A stretch of DNA of 64,000 nt from Silanimonas sp044377035 (GTDB lineage Bacteria > Pseudomonadota > Gammaproteobacteria > Xanthomonadales > Xanthomonadaceae), in the NCBI RefSeq assembly GCF_044377035.1, contig NZ_JBILJW010000018.1:1-64000 (forward strand), read 5' to 3'. Positions 26,990 through 34,516 of the stretch are shown in pieces. Both the position numbers and the translations under genes were made by a program. The number at the start of each line of letters is the position of its first letter. Positions within the stretch are counted from its first letter, which is position 1. Below the pieces are notes generated by a model. It was given only the letters and a program-made list of their open reading frames with translations. It did no database searches and had not been told where the DNA came from.

Positions 26990-27024
26990 CGGTGACCGGA
27001 GTCACCGGCGATGACCTCGATCAA
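26990..27024. promoter_or_regulatory. Two Crp/Fnr-type binding sites upstream of DUF2892
   Basis: Site 1, CGGTGACCGGAGTCACCG (26990-27007), is a perfect 7-4-7 palindrome with GTGAC-N4-GTCAC core. Site 2, ATGAC-CTCG-ATCAA (27011-27024), has the same 5-4-5 layout with a perfect Fnr half-site ATCAA. Centres are 19 bp apart, in the gap between the DUF2892 start (26932) and the end of the Crp/Fnr gene (27054). Confidence 0.55.
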
Positions 27025-27053
27025 AGCGCGGCATCGTGGCCGAGGCGGACCGG

Positions 27054-27731
27054 TCAGCCGCTGGGAGGCTGCGCCCGGCGGCGCAATCCCGCCGCATCGA
27101 TCACGACGATGCCATCGCGCGAGACGTCCACGAGGCCCTCCTCGACGAACTGGCGCAACACGCGGGTGACCACCTCGCGGGCACTGCCGAACTCGTCAGC
27201 GATGGCCTGGTGGGTCATCGCCACTCGTGGGGCGCGCTCCGACAACCATCCGGCCAGACGCTCGTCGAGCCGATGGAAGGCCACGTCATCGACCACCGCC
27301 ATCAGGGTCTGCAGGCGCCGGCTGAATTGCCCGAACACGAGCGCGCGGAAGGGCGCGTGCTCATCGAGCAGGCGGCGGAAAAGCAGCGGCGGCAGCGCCA
27401 CCGCGCGTGTCGGTCGCTCGACCTCGCCAAGGGCGCTGTAGGTACTGGATTCCAGCAGGCATCCAGTGCTCACGACGCAGGTTTCGCCGGGTCGCACGCG
27501 GTACAGCACCAGTTGCCGGCCATTCGACGAGGTCTGGCTGACCTTGATCTGCCCTTCCAGCAGCAGCGGCAGGCCGGGGCAGGACTGACCAGGCTGGAAC
27601 ACGACGAGGCCGGCCGGCAGATCGATCACCCGGGCGTCCGCGGCGAATGCAGCGCCGAGGGAGGGTGGTAGCCCGGACAGTGATGGATAGGCTGCCGAGA
27701 GTCGGCTCAGGTCAGTCGGGTCGAGGGCCAT
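27054..27731 (-). CDS. Crp/Fnr-family transcriptional regulator
   Basis: 225 residues. N-terminal cyclic-nucleotide-binding-like beta-roll (VVFQPGQSCPGLPLLLEGQIKVSQ, SSNGRQLVLYRVRPGETCVVSTGCLL) and C-terminal winged helix (THQAIADEFGSAREVVTRVLRQFVEEGLVDVSRDGIVV). The N-terminal four-cysteine cluster of Fnr is absent, so it is probably not a direct Fe-S oxygen sensor. The recognition helix AREVVTR places Arg, Glu and Arg as in CRP (SRETVGR), which reads GTGA. This fits the GTGAC palindrome just downstream of the gene. Confidence 0.88.
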   Translation of the reverse strand: MALDPTDLSRLSAAYPSLSGLPPSLGAAFAADARVIDLPAGLVVFQPGQSCPGLPLLLEGQIKVSQTSSNGRQLVLYRVRPGETCVVSTGCLLESSTYSALGEVERPTRAVALPPLLFRRLLDEHAPFRALVFGQFSRRLQTLMAVVDDVAFHRLDERLAGWLSERAPRVAMTHQAIADEFGSAREVVTRVLRQFVEEGLVDVSRDGIVVIDAAGLRRRAQPPSG

Positions 27732-27788
27732 GGGGCCAGCATGCCAGTCTGGACGCGGCGCCGCGCCAGCCCGACGGGCCGGCGGGCC

Positions 27789-28103
27789 TCAGGCACGCGA
27801 CGCGGCGGACGCCGGGACCGATGCGGACCCGCGACGTCGCCAGAACCACGCCGCCACAAGGACGAGCAGGAAGCCCTTGTAGGCGATCAGCGACGCAACG
27901 ATCTCGCGGATGATCGGATGGTGGCCGGCGGGCTCGACTTGCAGGCCGGCCACCATGCCAGCGACCGACAGCGCGATGGCGCCGGCCAGCGCCGCGATGT
28001 CGAAACCACGGGCGCTGGCGAAGCGGGCGGGCGCGGTGCGCCAGTAGATCCAGCCGAGCACGGCGAACCACGGGGCGAGGAGGAGAACGGCGAGGAGACT
28101 CAT
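27789..28103 (-). CDS. Small membrane protein, unknown function
   Basis: 104 residues with three predicted membrane helices (LLAVLLLAPWFAVLGWIYW; FDIAALAGAIALSVAGMVAGL; IIREIVASLIAYKGFLLVLVAAWFW) and a basic RRR after the last, so the C-terminus is likely cytoplasmic. No family recognised. It lies 25 nt downstream of trpS on the same strand and 57 nt before the Crp/Fnr gene, so it may be co-transcribed with either. Confidence 0.65.
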   Translation of the reverse strand: MSLLAVLLLAPWFAVLGWIYWRTAPARFASARGFDIAALAGAIALSVAGMVAGLQVEPAGHHPIIREIVASLIAYKGFLLVLVAAWFWRRRGSASVPASAASRA

Positions 28104-28128
28104 GCGCGCAGTCTGCCGAACGCGATGT

Positions 28129-29457
28129 TCAGGCCGCGTCCTCGGCGAAGGCGGCGAGCGATTCCAGCACCTCGGCGAGCTCGATGCCGTCCTCGAGACG
28201 ACCGATCATCGCTCCGGCCAAGTGCAGGCCTTCGTCCGCGCGATGCACCAGCGCCGCGCCCTCGGCCTTGAGCTTCGCGATGAGCTGCCCGGCGTCCTTC
28301 GGCGAGGCATAGCCCTCGCTCTGCACCAGCACGCGGCCGTCGGCATGAACGAGCTTGAAGTAGAAGCGGCCGTCGCTCTCGCGGTACTGCTTGAACGTCG
28401 GCTGCGCAGCCTTCGCCACCTTGGCCTTGGGCGTCTCGGCCATCGCCGCCGTCAGCGGCCGCAGGCCCACCGCCGCGCGCAGATCGCGCAACAGCGGCGT
28501 GGCGATGGCGCGCGCTTTCGCGGCACCGGCCTGCAGCGTGGCTTCGATATCCGCAGGCTTCGCCATCAGCGCCTCGTAGCGTTCGCGCATCGGCGCGAGG
28601 TGGCCGTCGAGCAGTTCGAACAGGGCCTGCTTCGCCTCGCCCCAAGCGAGGCCGCCACGCAGGGCGGCGTGCATCTCGGCCGCCTGCGCCTCGGTGGCGA
28701 AGGCGCGGTACAGCGTGAACAGGTGGCTGTTGTCGGGATCCTTCGCTTCGCCCGGCGCGCGTGAATCGGTGACGATCGACGCGATCAGCTTCTTCAGCTG
28801 CGCCGGCGGCGCGAACAGCGGGATGGTGTTGTCGTAGCTCTTGCTCATCTTCCGGCCGTCGAGGCCGGGCAGCGTGGCCACCTGTTCCTCGATCACCGCT
28901 TCCGGCAGCACGAGGTGTTCGCCATAGGTGTGGTTAAAGCGCGCGGCGAAATCGCGCGCCATCTCGATGTGCTGGATCTGGTCGCGGCCCACCGGCACCT
29001 TGTGCGCCTTGAACGCGAGGATGTCGGCGGCCATCAGCACCGGGTACATGTACAGCCCCGCCGTCACGCCAGCATCGGCGTCCTCGCCCTGCGCGGTGTT
29101 CGCGTCGACCGCCGCCTTGTAGGCGTGCGCGCGGTTCAGCAGGCCCTTGCCGGCGACGCAGGTCAGGAACCAGGTGAGCTCGGGGATCTCCGGGACGTCC
29201 GACTGCCGGTAGAACCAGACCTTGTCCGGATCGAGCCCGCAGGCCAGCCAAGTCGCGGCGATCTCCAGCGTCGAGCGCTGCACGCGCGCCGGGTCCTGCA
29301 CCTTGATCAGGGCGTGGTAGTCGGCGAGGAAGTAGAAGCTCTCGGTGCCGGGCTGGCGGCTGGCGGCCACCGCCGGGCGGATGGCGCCGGCGTAGTTGCC
29401 GAGGTGCGGGGTGCCGGACGTGGTGATGCCGGTGAGGATGCGGACGGGAGCGGTCAT
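28129..29457 (-). CDS. trpS: Tryptophanyl-tRNA synthetase with C-terminal DUF1508-like extension
   Basis: 442 residues, against about 330-350 for ordinary bacterial TrpS. Class I signatures: TPHLGN (16-21, HIGH) and KMSKS (203-207). Normal TrpS homology ends near 335. After an Ala/Lys linker, residues 352-400 (TFKQYRESDGRFYFKLVHADGRV... SEGYASPKDAGQLIAKLK) look like a DUF1508/YegP unit, followed by a helical tail. It charges tRNA-Trp. Long TrpS proteins are, I believe, usual in this family, but the role of the extension is unknown to me. Confidence 0.94.
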   Translation of the reverse strand: MTAPVRILTGITTSGTPHLGNYAGAIRPAVAASRQPGTESFYFLADYHALIKVQDPARVQRSTLEIAATWLACGLDPDKVWFYRQSDVPEIPELTWFLTCVAGKGLLNRAHAYKAAVDANTAQGEDADAGVTAGLYMYPVLMAADILAFKAHKVPVGRDQIQHIEMARDFAARFNHTYGEHLVLPEAVIEEQVATLPGLDGRKMSKSYDNTIPLFAPPAQLKKLIASIVTDSRAPGEAKDPDNSHLFTLYRAFATEAQAAEMHAALRGGLAWGEAKQALFELLDGHLAPMRERYEALMAKPADIEATLQAGAAKARAIATPLLRDLRAAVGLRPLTAAMAETPKAKVAKAAQPTFKQYRESDGRFYFKLVHADGRVLVQSEGYASPKDAGQLIAKLKAEGAALVHRADEGLHLAGAMIGRLEDGIELAEVLESLAAFAEDAA

Positions 29458-29554
29458 GCCGCGATTTTAGCCTGCGGGCGGGCCGGGCCCATGGGTCCAA
29501 CCCCGTTGGACGCCGCCGCGCGTTTCTGGGCTCCGAACCCCACGGAGAACCGCG

Positions 29555-30352
29555 ATGCCCACCCTGCCCCGCACCCTCGCCGCCGTCGCGCTGCTGATGG
29601 CCACCCAGACCGCCTGCGCCCATCCACGCCCCACGACGCCCGAGGCGGCGCACATGGTGCGGCTCGAGGTGGTCGATCGCGACACCGGCGGCGTCCTGCT
29701 GCAGCACCGACACCGGCGCGAGGCCTGGGTGTCCGGCGAGGACGACCAGCCCTACACCCTGCGCCTCACCAACATGACGGGCGCGCGCGTGCTGGTCGTG
29801 CTCAGCGTGGATGGCGTCAATGTGGTGACCGGTGAATCGGCCGATCCGGCGCAATCCGGCTACGTGCTCGCGCCGTATGCGAGCGCCGAGATCGACGGTT
29901 GGCGGAAGTCGATGCAGGAAGTCGCGGCCTTCCGCTTCAGCCACGCCGGCGACAGCTACGCGGCGCGCACCGGGAGGCCGTTCGACCTCGGCGTGATCGG
30001 CGCGGCGGTGTTCCGCGAAGCGAGGGTCGAGGAACAGTGGCCGATGCCCACCCCGCCGATCGCCGAACGCCAACGTGCCCAAGCGGCCCCCGCCGCCGAA
30101 GCGCTGGCCGATGCCGCTGCCGGCGCGCCTTCACCGGTCTCGCCGCTGGGCACGGCGCACGGCGAGCGGCGCTGGTCACCCAGCGCGCGGACGCGATTCG
30201 AACGAGCGAGCGCCCGGGCCGATGAACTCATCGCCCTGCGCTATGACCGCCACGAGGCACTGGTGGCGCGCGGCGTCATCCGATTCGAACGGCAGCCGTG
30301 GCTGGCCCGCAAGCCGCGGGCCTTTCCGGGCGGTTTCGTGCCGGACCCGTGA
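29555..30352 (+). CDS. Exported hypothetical protein
   Basis: 265 residues. Signal peptide MPTLPRTLAAVALLMATQTACAHP; the Cys could be a weak lipobox, otherwise cleavage is near ACAHP. A beta-rich core follows (RLEVVDRDTGGVLLQHRHRREAWVSGEDDQPYTLRLTNMTGARVLVVLSVDGVNVVTG), then an Ala-rich part and a basic C-terminus ending RKPRAFPGGFVPDP. I know similar unnamed proteins in xanthomonads but no function. Divergent from trpS. Likely periplasmic. Confidence 0.75.
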   Translation: MPTLPRTLAAVALLMATQTACAHPRPTTPEAAHMVRLEVVDRDTGGVLLQHRHRREAWVSGEDDQPYTLRLTNMTGARVLVVLSVDGVNVVTGESADPAQSGYVLAPYASAEIDGWRKSMQEVAAFRFSHAGDSYAARTGRPFDLGVIGAAVFREARVEEQWPMPTPPIAERQRAQAAPAAEALADAAAGAPSPVSPLGTAHGERRWSPSARTRFERASARADELIALRYDRHEALVARGVIRFERQPWLARKPRAFPGGFVPDP

Positions 30353-30359
30353 GCCGGGT

Positions 30360-30500
30360 TCAGTCCTTGGCTTCGTCGGCTTCGCGGGTCATCACTTCGC
30401 CGACCTTCTTCACGTCCTTGCCGAAGCCGGAGACGGTGTTGCAGGCGGAAAGCGCGACGAGGGCCAGCAGGGCGACGGCGAGCAGGCGGAACTTGGTCAT
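30360..30500 (-). CDS. Entericidin-like small lipoprotein
   Basis: 46 residues. MTKFRLLAVALLALVALSAC is a lipoprotein signal with lipobox ALSAC (Cys20), followed by NTVSGFGKDVKKVGEVMTREADEAKD. The NTxxGxGxDxxxxG pattern after Cys is that of entericidin A/B. AGGGAGACCTTCC precedes the ATG. In E. coli entericidins are small envelope lipoproteins linked to stationary-phase lysis. Here only the family resemblance can be stated. It converges on the 29555-30352 gene. Confidence 0.85.
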   Translation of the reverse strand: MTKFRLLAVALLALVALSACNTVSGFGKDVKKVGEVMTREADEAKD

Positions 30501-30591
30501 GGAAGGTCTCCCTTGGAACGTGGCCGGATTCTAGCGTCACGGCGGGTGAAGACCGGCGGAAAGCGGGCCTTCACGCCTCGGGGCGGACGAC

Positions 30592-31512
30592 TCAATCGCG
30601 CATCAGGGTGGACTTGCCGAACAGGCTCTCGACGAGGTCCACCGCGAGTCGCGCCGTCTTGTTCTGCTTGTCGAAAGCCGGGTTCAGTTCAACGATGTCG
30701 AGCGAACCCATCCGGCCGGTGTCGGCGATCATCTCCATCACCAGCTGGGCCTCGCGGTAGTTCGGGCCGCCCGGCACCGTGGTACCGACGCCCGGCGCGA
30801 TGCCCGGGTCGAGGAAATCGACGTCGAAGCTGACATGCACGTGGGTATCGGCGTCGATGCCGGCCAGCGCCTCGTCCATCGCTCGCTTCATGCCGACTTC
30901 GTCGATGTAGCGCATGTCGTAGATATCGAGACCGTATTCCTTCACCAGCTTCTTTTCGCCCTCGTCGACGGAGCGGATGCCGATCTGGCGCACGACGTCG
31001 GGCGTGATCGCCGGGGCGCTGCCGCCGAGGTGCGTGAGCTCCTTCGGGCCAAGGCCGCAAAGGCAGGCCACCGGCATGCCGTGGATGTTGCCGGAGGGCG
31101 TCACGTCCGAGGTGTTGAAGTCGGCGTGGGCGTCGAGCCAGATCACCCGCAGCTTCTTGCCCGTGCGTCGGCACCAGCGCGCCACGGCGGTGATGCTGCC
31201 GAGGCCGAGGCAGTGGTCGCCACCCATCAACACGGGCAGGTTGCCGGCATCGAGCTCGGCCTCGACAGCGCGCATCGCCGCCTCGTTCCACTCGACCACC
31301 TGGGGCAGGTGGCGGTAGCCGTTCAGCGGCGGCAGCCACGGGTTCATCGGGCCGGTGAGGTTGCCGCGGTCCTCAACGGTGACGCCGCGCTCGCGCAGGG
31401 CCTCGGCGATGCGTGCGACGCGCAGGGCCTCGGGGCCCATCACGGCACCGCGGTGGCCGGCGCCGATGTCGGTGGGTGCGCCAATCAGCGCGACGGTCGG
31501 GAAACGACTCAT
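30592..31512 (-). CDS. rocF: Arginase
   Basis: 306 residues from ATG 31512 (MSRFPTVALIGAPTDIGAGHRG), with AGGAG 7 nt upstream. An in-frame TTG two codons earlier is less likely. Binuclear manganese ligands: GGDHC, DAHADFN and SFDVDFLDPGIAPGVGT. It hydrolyses arginine to ornithine and urea. It lies directly downstream of a tRNA-Thr gene on the same strand. No urease or ornithine gene is adjacent. Confidence 0.95.
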   Translation of the reverse strand: MSRFPTVALIGAPTDIGAGHRGAVMGPEALRVARIAEALRERGVTVEDRGNLTGPMNPWLPPLNGYRHLPQVVEWNEAAMRAVEAELDAGNLPVLMGGDHCLGLGSITAVARWCRRTGKKLRVIWLDAHADFNTSDVTPSGNIHGMPVACLCGLGPKELTHLGGSAPAITPDVVRQIGIRSVDEGEKKLVKEYGLDIYDMRYIDEVGMKRAMDEALAGIDADTHVHVSFDVDFLDPGIAPGVGTTVPGGPNYREAQLVMEMIADTGRMGSLDIVELNPAFDKQNKTARLAVDLVESLFGKSTLMRD

Positions 31513-31566
31513 GCACAACTCCTTCGTGTGCGTCGTCGTTCGGCCGGACGGCGCTTACGGCGGAGG

Positions 31567-31642
31567 TGGTGCCGACAGTCCGAATCGAACGGACGACCTA
31601 CCGCTTACAAGGCGGTTGCTCTACCAGCTGAGCTATGCCGGC
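31567..31642 (-). tRNA. tRNA-Thr (anticodon TGT)
   Basis: Minus strand begins GCCGGCATAGCTCAGCTGG and ends TGTCGGCACCA, with a 7-bp acceptor stem (one G-T pair), D-loop AGCTCAGCTGGTAGAGC and anticodon loop CTTGTAA (anticodon TGT, reads ACA). The T-arm GTTCGATTC is standard, and CCA is encoded. 76 nt in all. Confidence 0.96.
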
Positions 31643-31682
31643 GCTGGGGGCGGCAGTGTAAACCAGCCCGGCGATCGGGCGA

Positions 31683-32336
31683 TCAGAAGCAGGGAATGGG
31701 CCGCGCCTGCCAGTTGCCCGCACCCAGCGGCGTGCGCCAGTCGTAATCGGCGGCGACGGCGATCTCGAGCCACCACTGCGGGCGATCCTCGCTGGCCGCT
31801 TCCATCACGGCCTCGATGCCCAGCGCCTTCACCTCGGCCAGCCGGGCCTCGGCGTTCTTCTGTTCGCGGAACAGGCCGAGCGAGACGGTGTTCTCGCCCG
31901 GGCCGGCGGTGACCACGTAGTAATCGCGGATGCCCTGCCCGGCCAGCGCGCGCGCCTTCGCCAGCGCGTCGCCGCGGGTCGCGGCGGCCGGCACGTACAC
32001 GCGCCAGCCGCGTGAACTCTGGACCTGGGCTTCGCGGTATTGGAGTTTGCCGACGCTCGCGCCAAGCACGTCCACCGCCCGGCGCAGGGCCGAGGGCGTG
32101 TCGAAGGGGCCCACGGAGAGGCAGGCCATGGCGGCGTCCATGAGCGTCGGCGCTACGGCCAGTTCCGCGGAGGCCGGCAAGGCGTCAGGCTCGGCTTCGG
32201 CCAGCAGGGTGAGGCCCGGCACGCCGGGCTCGGTCGCCGGCAGCGCGGCGGCGTGCGACGGCGCGTGCAGCCCCCACCAGAGGGCCGCCGCGACGTTGAG
32301 GCACAGCAGGATGATCAGGGCACCGCGCGAAAGCAT
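31683..32336 (-). CDS. SPOR-domain membrane protein
   Basis: 217 residues. One N-terminal membrane anchor (GALIILLCLNVAAALWWGL), a periplasmic linker, then ACLSVGPFDTPSALRRAVDVLG... GWRVYVPAAATRGDALAKARALAGQGIRDYYVV and NTVSLGLFREQKNAEARLAEVKALG, which have the SPOR fold pattern. SPOR domains bind denuded peptidoglycan at division sites. It is the last gene of the plsY-birA-coaX run, and a SPOR gene after coaX is common in this family. Confidence 0.8.
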   Translation of the reverse strand: MLSRGALIILLCLNVAAALWWGLHAPSHAAALPATEPGVPGLTLLAEAEPDALPASAELAVAPTLMDAAMACLSVGPFDTPSALRRAVDVLGASVGKLQYREAQVQSSRGWRVYVPAAATRGDALAKARALAGQGIRDYYVVTAGPGENTVSLGLFREQKNAEARLAEVKALGIEAVMEAASEDRPQWWLEIAVAADYDWRTPLGAGNWQARPIPCF

Positions 32337-32381
32337 GCGCGCAGTGTAGCCGCGCGGAATGCGGCTTCGCTCATCCCGCGA

Positions 32382-33137
32382 TCAAGCGCATCCGGCCGCC
32401 GCGTAGACGCGCAGCCCCTCCAGCACCATCGCTTCGTGATGAACGACGCTGGTGGACAGGCGTCTCGCCAAGGCATCGGCGAACGCCGCGGCATCGCCGC
32501 CGCCGACCAGCAGGGACGGTGGTCGGCCCAACACGGCGCAGGCGTCGTCCCACGCGGCAAGGACGAGGCCGAGGGCCTGCCCGCGCGCGCCGGCGGCGAC
32601 GGCCTCGGGGGTATCGGTGCCGAAGGCCACGGCGGCTGGCGTCGGCGCCTCGCCGCGATCCAGCGCCGGAAACCGCGCCGCCAAGGCTTGGCGCGCATGC
32701 GCGGGAGCGATCCCGATGAGGCCACCGTGGTGGATTCCGCGGGCGTCGAGGAGATCGACGGTGATCGCGCTGCCGAAGCTCACCACCAGCTGGTCGCCGC
32801 CGAGGTCCCGCGCCGCCAGCAGGGCGAGGAAACGGTCGACGCCCAGACGTCCCGGGTCGGCGTAGGCGATGCGCACGCCGGCGCACTCGGCGCGCGTGGC
32901 GGCGCGCCGCGGCCGCTGTCCGCTGGCTTCGAGCGCGGCCTCCACGCGAAGGCGCAGGGCCTCCGGCGCGACGCTGGCCAGCCATGCCGCCTCACCCGGC
33001 GCGCCTTGGCCCAATACGTCGCGGAGGGCGTCATCGAAGCCGGCATCGCCATGAGCCAGCGCCGTCACGGGCCCGAGGCCCGAGGCATCGGCGCGCGCCA
33101 GCTTCAGCCGGGTGTTGCCGAGGTCAAGCAGCCACAC
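32382..33137 (-). CDS. coaX: Type III pantothenate kinase
   Basis: 251 residues, ASKHA fold. LLDLGNTRLKLARAD is the phosphate-binding start, LGVDRFLALLAARDLGGDQLVVSFGSAITVDLLD carries the VDR and adenosine-site motifs, and HHGGLIGIAPAHARQAL follows. It phosphorylates pantothenate in the first step of CoA synthesis and needs a monovalent cation. The start overlaps the birA end by 14 nt, so the pair is translationally coupled. Confidence 0.94.
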   Translation of the reverse strand: MWLLDLGNTRLKLARADASGLGPVTALAHGDAGFDDALRDVLGQGAPGEAAWLASVAPEALRLRVEAALEASGQRPRRAATRAECAGVRIAYADPGRLGVDRFLALLAARDLGGDQLVVSFGSAITVDLLDARGIHHGGLIGIAPAHARQALAARFPALDRGEAPTPAAVAFGTDTPEAVAAGARGQALGLVLAAWDDACAVLGRPPSLLVGGGDAAAFADALARRLSTSVVHHEAMVLEGLRVYAAAGCA

Positions 33138-33894
33138 GGACGCTCACCTCGCCGGCGTAATGCACGCGATCGCCATCGGCGTGGCGCACGCGCAGGCCAC
33201 CTCCCGCGTCGATGCCGATCGCCACACCGTCCTCGACGCGCTCGCCCGCAAGCACCCGCACCGGCCGACCGGCCAGCGCATCGAAGCGGGTCCAATCCTC
33301 GGCAAACGCGGCGAATCCCTCGCGCTCGAATTCGGCGAGCGCCGGCAGCAGGGCGCGTAGCAGGACGCCGAGGATGCGGGGGCGCGCGACGTCGGCCACG
33401 CCGGCGCGACGCAGGTCGGTCCACGACTGTTCGACGCCCGGCACCGCGTCGACGGCCAGGTTCAAGCCGATGCCGATGGCGACCGCCTCGCCGCGGGCCT
33501 CGATGAGCAGGCCCGCGAGCTTGGCGTCATCGACCACGAGATCGTTCGGCCACTTGAGGCGCACGTTGGAGGCACCGGCATCGTGCAGGGCGCGCGCCAC
33601 CGCCACGCCGACGGCGGGCCCGAGCGGCGCCAGCCGCATCGGCGGCAACGTGAAACGTCGGAGCACGGTGAAGGCCAGCGCACCCTCGGGATCGGTTTGC
33701 CAAGCGCGCCCCCGCCGCCCGCGACCGGCCGACTGGCGGTCGGCGAGGAATACCGCGGCGCCACGCATCGGCAGCGGGCTGCCGAGCGCCCAGTCCTGCG
33801 TCGAATCGACGGCATCGGCGTGATGGAATGCGGCCAGCTCACCCAGTGCCGCCTCATCGAGCGCGAGGTCGCGTTCGCCGAACGCCTCAGGCAT
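33124..33894 (-). CDS. birA: Biotin-[acetyl-CoA-carboxylase] ligase, catalytic form without DNA-binding domain
   Basis: 256 residues from ATG 33894 (MPEAFGERDLALDEAALG); the frame runs on upstream only inside plsY. DSTQDWALG, ADRQSAGRGRRGRAWQTDPEGALAFTVL (the GRGRRGR biotinyl-AMP loop) and LKWPNDLVVDDAKLAGLLIEA are diagnostic. There is no N-terminal helix-turn-helix, so it biotinylates the AccB carrier but should not repress biotin genes. It overlaps the plsY stop by 8 nt and coaX by 14 nt. Confidence 0.93.
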   Translation of the reverse strand: MPEAFGERDLALDEAALGELAAFHHADAVDSTQDWALGSPLPMRGAAVFLADRQSAGRGRRGRAWQTDPEGALAFTVLRRFTLPPMRLAPLGPAVGVAVARALHDAGASNVRLKWPNDLVVDDAKLAGLLIEARGEAVAIGIGLNLAVDAVPGVEQSWTDLRRAGVADVARPRILGVLLRALLPALAEFEREGFAAFAEDWTRFDALAGRPVRVLAGERVEDGVAIGIDAGGGLRVRHADGDRVHYAGEVSVRVAA

Positions 33895-34516
33895 CGGTAC
33901 GGGCCCACAGTCGCGCGAAGATCCGCGCCTTCTCGAAACGGTGCTCATTGCCATCCCGAAGACGCTGCAGGTTGGCGCGATGCGTCCACGCGAGAAGGAC
34001 GGCCACCGCCACGGCGAAGCCCAGCCACGCGCCGTCGCGGCCTTCCAGCAGCGCCCACGCCGGTAAGGCGACCCCGGCCAGCACGGTCGCCAACCCGACG
34101 TAGCCGGTCGAGAGCAGCACCAGCAGCCAGAGGCCCAGCAGCGGTGCCAGCGCCAACGGCCACAGAAGGGCGAGGCCGCCCACCAGCGTCGCCGCGCCCT
34201 TGCCGCCGCGGAATCCGTGGAACACCGGCCACACATGGCCGGCCACGGCGAGGAGCGCGCCCAGCATCTGCAATACGAGATCGCCGCCAGCCCAGCGCAT
34301 CAGCGCCACCGCGGCCACACCCTTGCCGATGTCGATCAGCACGGTGCCGAGCGCGAAGGCCCAGCCCTGCGTGCGGAAGGCGTTGGTGCCCCCGGCATTG
34401 CCACTGCCCTGGGTGCGGATGTCGACGCCGCGCAGCTTACCGAGCCACAGGCTTCCGGAAATGGAACCCAGCAGGTAGGCCGCGGCGCCCGCCGCCAGAA
34501 TCGTCGCGAGGCTCAC
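33887..34516 (-). CDS. plsY: Acyl-phosphate:glycerol-3-phosphate acyltransferase
   Basis: 209 residues, about five membrane helices. The three PlsY motifs are visible: SISGSLWLGKLRGVDIRTQGSGNAGGTNAFR, WPVFHGFRGGKGAATLVGGL and WTHRANLQRLRDGNEHRF. It acylates glycerol-3-phosphate with acyl-phosphate at the inner membrane, the first step of phospholipid synthesis. The start shares ATGA with the stop of the DAK2-DegV gene, a possible source of acyl-phosphate. Confidence 0.93.
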   Translation of the reverse strand: MSLATILAAGAAAYLLGSISGSLWLGKLRGVDIRTQGSGNAGGTNAFRTQGWAFALGTVLIDIGKGVAAVALMRWAGGDLVLQMLGALLAVAGHVWPVFHGFRGGKGAATLVGGLALLWPLALAPLLGLWLLVLLSTGYVGLATVLAGVALPAWALLEGRDGAWLGFAVAVAVLLAWTHRANLQRLRDGNEHRFEKARIFARLWARTDA

